Positions 8,012 through 12,938 of a DNA stretch of 12,938 bases are shown here, piece after piece. The stretch comes from Fervidifonticultor_A tertius (GTDB lineage: Bacteria; Sysuimicrobiota; Sysuimicrobiia; Sysuimicrobiales; Humicultoraceae): NCBI GenBank assembly GCA_031459235.1, contig JAVKIY010000072.1, forward strand, positions 1-12,938, read 5' to 3'. Each line of letters opens with the position of its first letter. The stretch's first letter is position 1. The position numbers were made by a program, and so were the translations under genes. The notes beneath the pieces are model-generated. The model did no database searches. It saw only the letters and a list, made by a program, of their open reading frames with translations, and was not told the DNA's origin.

Positions 8012-8988
8012 CACTCGCGCAGCATCCTCCCGGTCAGCTTGAGGAACACGTCCTCCAGGGTGGCGCGTCGCAGCAGCGCCGACTCGATGGGCAGCGCGGC
8101 TTCCCGGATGCGGTGCAGCAAGGCCTCGCCATCGGCGGTGTAGACCAGCACCAGGTCGCCGTGCGCCTCGTGGCGTTCCACACCCCCGTCGTCGCGCGCG
8201 AGCAGGGTGCCGAGCGCCTGCCGTGCCGGGGCGCCGTCCAGCCCGCGCAGTTCCACCACCTCGCGCCCCACGTGCTCGCGGATCAGGTCCGCCGGCGCGC
8301 CCTCGGCGACGATGCGGCCGTGGTCCATGATGACGATCCGGTCGCACAGCGCGGCGGCCTCGTCCATGTAGTGCGTCGTGAGCACCTGGGTGACGCCCAT
8401 GCGTTTGAGCTGCCGGAGCTTCTCCCACGTGAGCTGCCGGGCCTGCGGGTCGAGCCCGGTGGTCGGCTCGTCGAGGATGAGCAGGTCGGGCTGCGCCATC
8501 AGCGCCCTGGCGATCATCAACCGCCGGCGCATGCCGCCGCTGAGGTGCTCGACCTTGTCCCGGTGGCGCTCGGCCAGCGCCACGAACTCCAGCAGCTCGT
8601 CCGCGCGGCGGCGCGCCTGCGTCCACGGCAGGTCGAAGTAGCGCCCGAAGATCACCAGGTTCTCGCGTACCGATAGCGCCGAGTCGAGCGTGTTGTCCTG
8701 CGTGACCACCCCCAGGCGCGCCTTGATGCGGCGCGCCTCGCGCCGGACGTCCATGCCGAGCACGGTGAGCTCGCCCGCGCTCGGCTCGAGCACGCAGTAG
8801 ATCATCTTCATGGTGGTGGTCTTGCCCGCGCCGTTGGGGCCGAGGAAGCCGAAGCACTCCCCGGGGCGTACCTCGAAAGCCACGCGGTCTACCGCGACGA
8901 GCGTTCCGTAGCGCTTCTCCAGGCCGCGGGCGCGGATGACCGGCACGGGGGCAGGCACGCCCGTGGGAGCGGGGCGATCAGGCACCAC
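8011..8988 (-). CDS. ABC transporter ATP-binding protein, NodI/CcmA-like
   Basis: 325 residues: one complete ATPase domain plus a C-terminal extension of about 90 residues, usual for drug or NodI-type exporters. Motifs: Walker A GPNGAGKT at 50-57, Q-loop Q97 in VVTQDNTLD, signature LSGGM at 149-153, Walker B LLILDEP at 169-175, D-loop GLDP at 178-181, and H-loop H206. The ARLGVVTQDNTLD and VRENLVIFGRYF segments are like NodI. It powers the permease encoded next. GTG 8988 is used, 15 nt after the SIS gene stop, with a weak GAAGAG before it; GTG 8985 or later in-frame GTGs cannot be excluded because residues 1-16 are proline-rich and not conserved. The short gap to the SIS gene suggests one transcript carrying the sugar enzyme and the exporter. 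Confidence 0.92.
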   Translation of the reverse strand: MVPDRPAPTGVPAPVPVIRARGLEKRYGTLVAVDRVAFEVRPGECFGFLGPNGAGKTTTMKMIYCVLEPSAGELTVLGMDVRREARRIKARLGVVTQDNTLDSALSVRENLVIFGRYFDLPWTQARRRADELLEFVALAERHRDKVEHLSGGMRRRLMIARALMAQPDLLILDEPTTGLDPQARQLTWEKLRQLKRMGVTQVLTTHYMDEAAALCDRIVIMDHGRIVAEGAPADLIREHVGREVVELRGLDGAPARQALGTLLARDDGGVERHEAHGDLVLVYTADGEALLHRIREAALPIESALLRRATLEDVFLKLTGRMLRE

Positions 8989-9003
8989 GCGAGGTCTCTT
9001 CTT

Positions 9004-10038
9004 CTAGCGCGTGAGCGTCACCTTGCGCAGACCCCGGGGGGTGTCGGGGTTGAGCTTGCGCGCGACCGCCAGGTGGTAGGCGAACAGGTGCACCGCGGGC
9101 GCGGCCGCGATCGGCGCCAGCGGTTCGGGCAGCCCCGCCCGGACCGCCACGTCACCGGGGTCGTCGCCGAAGGCGAACGTCAGCGTCGGGACCGAGCGGC
9201 CGCGGAGCTGCACGCGCACGTCGATGAGCCCGGCCGTGGCGCGGCCCGGTGGCAGCAGGAGGAGCACCGTGCTCTTCCGGTCGAGCGCCGCGATGGGGCC
9301 GTGGAGGAGCTCCGCTGCGGACAGCGACTCGGCCGTGGTATACGCGGCCTCCTTGAGCTTGAGCGCGGCCTCGTCGGCCACGCCGAGCATGTACCCGCGC
9401 GTGGTGACGATCCACGGGTCGCGCTTCGCGTGTTTACGCGCGAGCGCCCGGATCGCGGCCTCCTGCGCCAGCACGGCGCCGGTGACCTCGGGCAGCCGGC
9501 CCAGCGCCCGGGCGAGTTCCCGGTGCTGGCCCCAGCCCACGACCAGCGCCGCGAGCATCGCCAGCGACGCCGTGAACGTCTTGGTCGCGGCGACGGCGTG
9601 TTCCGGGCCGGCGGCGAGCGGCAGCACGTGCGCGGCTCGCTCGGCGAGCGGCGAGGACGGATCGTTGGTGACCGCCACGGTGAGCGCGCCCTGCCGGCGC
9701 GCCTCGGCGACCACCTCCGTGACGTCGATGGACCGCCCCGACTGCGAGACCCCGATGACCGCCGCCGCCTCCCAGTTGGGCGTGCGGCCGTAGAGGGTCG
9801 TGACCGAGGGCATGGCAGTGGCCGTGGGGATGCGCAGCAGCGTCTCCACCAGGTACTGGCCGTAGATCGCCGCGTTGTGCGAGGTCCCGCGCGCGACGAA
9901 GACCACTAGCGACGGGTTGCGCCGGCGCAGGGCCGCGACGACCTCGCCGACGCCGGCGGCGTGCTCGCGCAGCATGCGCGCCAGCACCTGCGGCTGCTCC
10001 ATCGTCTCGGCATGCATGGCGTGCGCACGGGTGGGCAT
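9004..10038 (-). CDS. Double-SIS sugar-phosphate isomerase/deaminase (GlmS isomerase-like, probable NagB-II type)
   Basis: 344 residues with two SIS domains (about 45-170 and 205-325) and a GlmS-like tail. It corresponds to the isomerase half of GlmS without the glutaminase half. SIS-1 has RGTSHNAAIYGQY and GVSQSGRSID, the phosphosugar-binding serines. The GlmS isomerase catalytic residues are all preserved: E230 in KLKE (E. coli E488), H246 in ELLHGP (H504), and K339 near the C-terminus (K603). This fits the SIS-type glucosamine-6-phosphate deaminase family (NagB-II/AgaS), which releases ammonia and gives fructose 6-phosphate. FrlB-like deglycases of fructosyl-amino acids are a related alternative. 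ATG 10038 has GGAGG 5 nt upstream. It is divergent from a GntR regulator, the usual neighbour of such enzymes, and leads the operon with the ABC exporter. Confidence 0.85.
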   Translation of the reverse strand: MPTRAHAMHAETMEQPQVLARMLREHAAGVGEVVAALRRRNPSLVVFVARGTSHNAAIYGQYLVETLLRIPTATAMPSVTTLYGRTPNWEAAAVIGVSQSGRSIDVTEVVAEARRQGALTVAVTNDPSSPLAERAAHVLPLAAGPEHAVAATKTFTASLAMLAALVVGWGQHRELARALGRLPEVTGAVLAQEAAIRALARKHAKRDPWIVTTRGYMLGVADEAALKLKEAAYTTAESLSAAELLHGPIAALDRKSTVLLLLPPGRATAGLIDVRVQLRGRSVPTLTFAFGDDPGDVAVRAGLPEPLAPIAAAPAVHLFAYHLAVARKLNPDTPRGLRKVTLTR

Positions 10039-10072
10039 TGCGGCCTCCGGGTGCCGGGCGCGGCACGCCTCG

Positions 10073-10081
10073 ACTATAGCA
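10073..10081 (-). promoter_or_regulatory. Candidate extended -10 promoter of the SIS/ABC operon
   Basis: On the minus strand TGC is followed by TATAGT (five of six matches to TATAAT), an extended -10 element. The predicted start lies near 10066, giving a leader of about 28 nt that contains GGAGG at 10048-10044. No good -35 hexamer is present, which is tolerated by extended -10 promoters. In a window this GC-rich the element stands out. Confidence 0.45.
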
Positions 10082-10096
10082 CCGCGTCCCGCCCCG

Positions 10097-10114
10097 CCGG
10101 CAGGAGACCGGCAG
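10097..10114. repeat. Direct heptamer repeat in the divergent intergenic region
   Basis: CCGGCAG occurs at 10097-10103 and again at 10108-10114, with an 11-bp period, about one helical turn. It lies between the two divergent promoters, just upstream of the SIS operon -10 element. It could be a regulator contact site, but the motif is GC-rich and may be chance. Confidence 0.3.
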
Positions 10115-10125
10115 CGCGACCGCCA

Positions 10126-10149
10126 ATTAATCATAATGTTATGACAAAT
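10126..10149. promoter_or_regulatory. Operator-like inverted repeat overlapping the GntR gene start codon
   Basis: The core TCATAATGTTATGA (10131-10144) has perfect 6-bp arms around a TG centre. The symmetry continues outward to 10126 and 10149 with 9 of 11 pairs in total. The ATG of the regulator gene (10141) lies inside the right arm. The stretch 10124-10149 is almost the only A/T-rich DNA in the window. The arrangement suggests autorepression by the GntR protein and perhaps control of the divergent operon. The core also contains CATAAT (10132-10137), which could act as the -10 element. Confidence 0.55.
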
Positions 10150-10941
10150 CTCATCTCCCGCCGGTCCCCGGTCCCGCTCTACTACCAGGTCGAGTCGGTC
10201 CTCCGCGAGGAGATCGCCTCTGGCCGCTACGCCCACGACGCGCCGCTGCCCACCGAGGAGGCGCTGGTCCGCCGCTTTGGGGTGAGCCGGATCACGGTCC
10301 GCCGCGCGATGGAGCGGCTGGCGCAGGAAGGCCTGATCTACCGGGTCCCGGGGCGCGGCACCTTCGTGAACGGCGTCCGTTCGCTCGAGTTCCGCATCGA
10401 GCGGAACCCGGCCGACCTCATGGGGTTCGAGGAGGACATCCGCCGGGCAGGCTTCGTCCCCGAGACCCGCGTGCTGCGGCACGACTGGGTGCGCCTGCCC
10501 GCCGACGTGGCCGCGGCGCTCGGCGTTGCCCCCGAGGTCGAGGGGCTCTGGCTCCACCGCCGCGGCAGCGTCGCGGGCGCGCCGCTGTGGATCGAGGACC
10601 GCTACATCCTGCGCCGGTGGGCGGCGCGGCTGCGGCCGCGCGACTACGCGACGCCGAGCCTGCTGGCCACGCTGGCGCGGGCGCAGGGGTTCACCGTGGA
10701 CCGCGCGGCCGTGCGCATCGCCGCCCGCGGCGCCGCGCGGGAAGAGGCCCGCCTGCTCGACCTGCGGGCCGGCGCGCCGGTCCTGGTCGCGGAGTTCGCG
10801 GTGCAGGCCGCCGGGCAGCCGGCACAGTACGTGCGCGCGCGGTTCCGGCCCGACCGCTACGCGTTCGCGTTCGTCATCGGGCCGGAGGCTCCACTTCGGG
10901 GCCGCCCCGCGCCCGAGGAGGACGCGCGTGTCCGGCGCTGA
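10141..10941 (+). CDS. GntR-family transcriptional regulator, HutC subfamily (wHTH plus UTRA domain)
   Basis: 266 residues. Residues about 10-72 form the winged helix-turn-helix: PLYYQVESVLREEI, LPTEEALVRRFGVSR, ITVRRAMERLAQEGLI and the wing RVPGRGTFV. Residues about 90-245 form the UTRA ligand domain, with LWLHRRGSVAGAPLWIEDRYI in its middle. HutC/NagR relatives sense sugar phosphates or amino-acid derivatives and repress neighbouring catabolic genes. ATG 10141 is chosen from the domain boundary; no Shine-Dalgarno sequence precedes it, so the mRNA may be leaderless. The frame continues upstream into the divergent SIS gene, but that part is antisense to it. The gene overlaps the next one by 14 nt and is divergent from the SIS gene, so it probably controls both sides. 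The effector is unknown. Confidence 0.92.
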   Translation: MTNLISRRSPVPLYYQVESVLREEIASGRYAHDAPLPTEEALVRRFGVSRITVRRAMERLAQEGLIYRVPGRGTFVNGVRSLEFRIERNPADLMGFEEDIRRAGFVPETRVLRHDWVRLPADVAAALGVAPEVEGLWLHRRGSVAGAPLWIEDRYILRRWAARLRPRDYATPSLLATLARAQGFTVDRAAVRIAARGAAREEARLLDLRAGAPVLVAEFAVQAAGQPAQYVRARFRPDRYAFAFVIGPEAPLRGRPAPEEDARVRR

Positions 10942-11974
10942 CGGGAAGCTCCTCAAGGTGGGCGAGGCGATCGACAGCCTCTGCACCATCGAGATCACCG
11001 GCCGGGGGGTCGTGCGCGATCTCTACCTGGCCGCGCGCGCCGCGCAGGACGGTCCGCTCTGCCTGGCCGCGGCGCGCGAGCTGGCCGCGCGCGTGCACCC
11101 CGGCGACGCCGTGGTCATCGCCACGGGCCTGCCCACCTACCCGTGGTTCTCCGGAGAGCAGGATGGCCCGGTGGGCGCGGCGACGCTCGCGCGGGCGCTC
11201 GTGCTCGGACTCGCGGCGCGGCCGATCGTGGTCACCGAGGCGATCCACGTCGAGATGTGCCGGGCCGCGCTGCGCGGCGCCGGGCTCTACGCGCGCGGGC
11301 TGGAGCAGGCGCTCAGCCTGCCGACCACGGCGGCGGTCGTGGCGTTTCCCACCGACCCCGCCGAGGCCGCCGAGGCCGCGGACCGCCTGATGGCGCAGGC
11401 GCGGCCCAGGGCGATGGTCGCCATCGAGCGCCCCGGCGCCAACGAGCGAGGGCACTACCACGGCGCCAAGGGGTTCCAGCTCAGCGACCACTGCGCGAAG
11501 GTGGACCTGCTCTTCGAGCGGGGGAAGGCGGCCGGCGCGTACACGGTCGGCATCGGCGACGGCGGCAACGAGCTCGGCTGCGCGCTGATCCGCGAGACCG
11601 TGGTCGCGACCGTGCCGTTTGCGGCCGTCTGCCAGTGCCCGTGCGGCGGGAGCGTGGTGCCGGCGTTCGTGCCAGACCACCTGATCATCGCCGCCATCTC
11701 CAACTGGGGCGCCTACGGCGTGGCCGCGGCGCTGGCGCTGCTGCTGGACCGCCGCGAGGTGCTGCACGACCGCGAGGTGGACCGCCGCGTGCACGAGTTG
11801 TGCGCGGCGGCCGAGGCCAACAACGACGGGCCAGGCCTGCTCGATCCCGGTACGGATGCCGTGCCCGCGCGGCTGCACGGCGACTTCGTGGAGCTGCTCG
11901 GCTTCATGGTGCAAAGTGGCATCGACTTCGGCCGGCTCTACAAGGAGCCTCGCTACCCGTGGCTCGCCGTCTAG
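10928..11974 (+). CDS. D-glutamate cyclase-like protein (DUF4392)
   Basis: 348 residues. It matches my memory of the DUF4392 family, whose characterised member is the C-terminal domain of mitochondrial DGLUCY, converting D-glutamate to 5-oxo-D-proline. Signature stretches are IERPGANERGHYHGAKG at about 166-182, VDLLF, GIGDGGNELG at 208-217, a cysteine-bearing CQCPCGG at 235-241, and ISNWGAYG at 257-264. The N-terminal part contains VVIATGLPT. There is no signal peptide, so it acts in the cytoplasm. GTG 10928 lies inside the end of the regulator gene and has GAGGAGG 6-7 nt upstream, a strong site. The bacterial protein is stand-alone rather than fused. Its substrate in this organism is inferred from the family; a related D-amino acid is possible. 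It shares an operon with the regulator and the PLP enzyme. Confidence 0.82.
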   Translation: MSGADGKLLKVGEAIDSLCTIEITGRGVVRDLYLAARAAQDGPLCLAAARELAARVHPGDAVVIATGLPTYPWFSGEQDGPVGAATLARALVLGLAARPIVVTEAIHVEMCRAALRGAGLYARGLEQALSLPTTAAVVAFPTDPAEAAEAADRLMAQARPRAMVAIERPGANERGHYHGAKGFQLSDHCAKVDLLFERGKAAGAYTVGIGDGGNELGCALIRETVVATVPFAAVCQCPCGGSVVPAFVPDHLIIAAISNWGAYGVAAALALLLDRREVLHDREVDRRVHELCAAAEANNDGPGLLDPGTDAVPARLHGDFVELLGFMVQSGIDFGRLYKEPRYPWLAV

Positions 11975-11985
11975 GAGGACACCCG

Positions 11986-12938
11986 ATGACCACCGCGACG
12001 GTCAGCGCTGCCGACCTGCGGGCGCGCATCGCGGCGTTGCCGCGCCGCCGCCTGGCGTTCCTGCCCACCCCCATCCAGCACTGCCCCAACCTGTCCGCCG
12101 ACCTCGGCGTGGATCTGTGGGTGAAGCGCGACGACCTGACCGGGCCTGCCTTCGGCGGCAACAAGGTCCGCAACCTGGAGTGGCGGATGGCCGAGGCGAT
12201 CGAGGCGGGCGCCGACGTGCTGGTCTTCGGGGTCGAGGCGACCTCCAACTCCGCGCGCCAGACCACCGCGGCCGCCAACATGCTGGGGCTGCCGCTCGTG
12301 CTCGTCCTGCGCGGTCGGCCGGAGGCCGCCCCACAGGGGAACCTGCTGTGCGATCTGGTGCTGGGCGCCGAGGTGCGCCTGGTGGACCTGCCCACCTACC
12401 ACGACCTCGACGCCGCCGTGCGCGGCGTGGTCGAGGAACTGCGCGCGCAGGGCCGGCGGCCGTTTTCCCTCAATCACGGCCGCATGTTCGAACGCGGCGC
12501 GGCGCTGGCCACGGTCGAGAACTTCCTCGAGATCGTGGAGCTACTGGCGGCGCACGACCGGCGACCGGACCACATCTACATCTCGTCGGGCGGCAAGGGG
12601 CTGGCCGGTCTGATCCTGGCCCGGGAGGCCATGGGTCTGCCGGTGCGCGTGGTCGGTGTCGCGTCCACGGCCAACGAGGATCCCTGGCAGAGCGCCGCGC
12701 GGATCGCCACCGAGACCGCCGCGCTGCTGGAGCTGCCGATCACCGTGACGCCCGACGACGTCGAGGCGACGTGGGACTACATCGGAGGCGGCTACGGCGT
12801 GCCCACGCCGGACGGCCTCGAGGCCATCCTGGCGTTCGCCCGCCGCGAAGGCCTGCTGCTGGACCCGGTTTACACCGGGAAGGCCGCGGCGGGCATGCTC
12901 GACCACATCCGCGCCGGCCGGGTGGCGCCCGGCGCGAC
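11986..12938 (+). CDS. PLP-dependent enzyme, D-cysteine desulfhydrase/ACC deaminase family (3' end cut off)
   Basis: 317 residues are visible before the window ends; the family is usually 320-340 residues, so little is missing. The fold-type II PLP signature is GGNKVRNLE, with K60 as the expected Schiff-base lysine. SNSARQT follows at 87-93, the equivalent of SNHxRQ in DcyD, and DPVYTGKA near the end holds Y296, matching the catalytic tyrosine of ACC deaminase. The phosphate-binding loop reads SSGGKGLAG (200-208), where DcyD usually has a GSGGT form. Members deaminate or desulfhydrate small D-amino acids or cyclopropane substrates; the exact substrate cannot be read here. ATG 11986 follows AGGAGG (11973-11978), which overlaps the stop of the cyclase gene, so the two are cotranscribed. 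Confidence 0.85.
   Translation, partial: MTTATVSAADLRARIAALPRRRLAFLPTPIQHCPNLSADLGVDLWVKRDDLTGPAFGGNKVRNLEWRMAEAIEAGADVLVFGVEATSNSARQTTAAANMLGLPLVLVLRGRPEAAPQGNLLCDLVLGAEVRLVDLPTYHDLDAAVRGVVEELRAQGRRPFSLNHGRMFERGAALATVENFLEIVELLAAHDRRPDHIYISSGGKGLAGLILAREAMGLPVRVVGVASTANEDPWQSAARIATETAALLELPITVTPDDVEATWDYIGGGYGVPTPDGLEAILAFARREGLLLDPVYTGKAAAGMLDHIRAGRVAPGA

Noticed and set aside
8012..8857. Open frame joining the permease to a longer upstream reading frame
   Set aside because: That stretch is the ATPase gene read out of frame. The permease begins at ATG 8011, where membrane-protein sequence starts.
10039..10998. Upstream minus-strand extension of the SIS protein
   Set aside because: It runs through the divergent promoter region and antisense to the regulator gene. 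GGAGG before ATG 10038 and the family length support the shorter protein.
10874..11914. Antisense frame of 346 codons opposite the D-glutamate cyclase gene
   Set aside because: Shadow frame with Arg/His/Gly-rich text and no motif. The plus strand carries the DUF4392 signatures.

Overview
The window comes from a very GC-rich bacterium. GTG starts are common, genes are tightly packed and often overlap by 1-14 nt, and long spurious antisense frames are everywhere. The gene mix (CydA-like oxidase, ATP-type PEP carboxykinase, two phosphofructokinases, NodIJ-type ABC exporter, stand-alone D-glutamate cyclase) would fit an uncultivated soil, sediment or thermophile-related lineage, but the sequence alone does not fix the phylum. 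No rRNA, tRNA, CRISPR array, insertion sequence or phage gene was seen.

Layout: (1) 1-471, minus: 5' part of a cytochrome bd-type quinol oxidase subunit I-like gene, divergent from a RidA-family gene (592-987, plus) that lacks the hallmark arginine. (2) 1048-3175, minus: a translationally coupled run read from right to left, made of an eroded MFS transporter relic, a cobalamin-binding (BtuF-like) protein without signal peptide, and a PHP-type histidinol phosphatase. (3) 3176-3440: non-coding, with a 19-bp tandem repeat, a weak promoter candidate and a G/C hairpin touching the ribosome binding site of the next gene. (4) 3441-7230, plus: a central-carbon block of pckA followed by two tandem paralogous phosphofructokinases. 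One carries the ATP-type GGDGT signature and the other the pyrophosphate-type GGDDT signature. Together they sit at the PEP/oxaloacetate and fructose-6-P/fructose-1,6-bisphosphate control points of glycolysis and gluconeogenesis. (5) 7247-10038, minus: an operon of a double-SIS amino-sugar isomerase/deaminase (GlmS-like catalytic residues, no glutaminase domain), an ABC ATPase and an ABC-2 permease of the NodI/NodJ type. (6) 10141 to the right end, plus, divergent from (5): a GntR/HutC regulator, a D-glutamate cyclase (DUF4392) and a PLP enzyme of the D-cysteine desulfhydrase/ACC deaminase family cut by the window end.

The most interesting part is the divergon at 7.2-12.9 kb. One GntR-UTRA regulator, with a palindromic operator candidate overlapping its own start codon, lies between an amino-sugar-phosphate enzyme plus exporter and two enzymes expected to act on D-amino acids. 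Amino sugars and D-glutamate occur together in peptidoglycan, so a muropeptide-derived catabolic locus is a reasonable but unproven reading. The tandem PFK pair with different phosphoryl-donor determinants beside pckA is the second point of interest.
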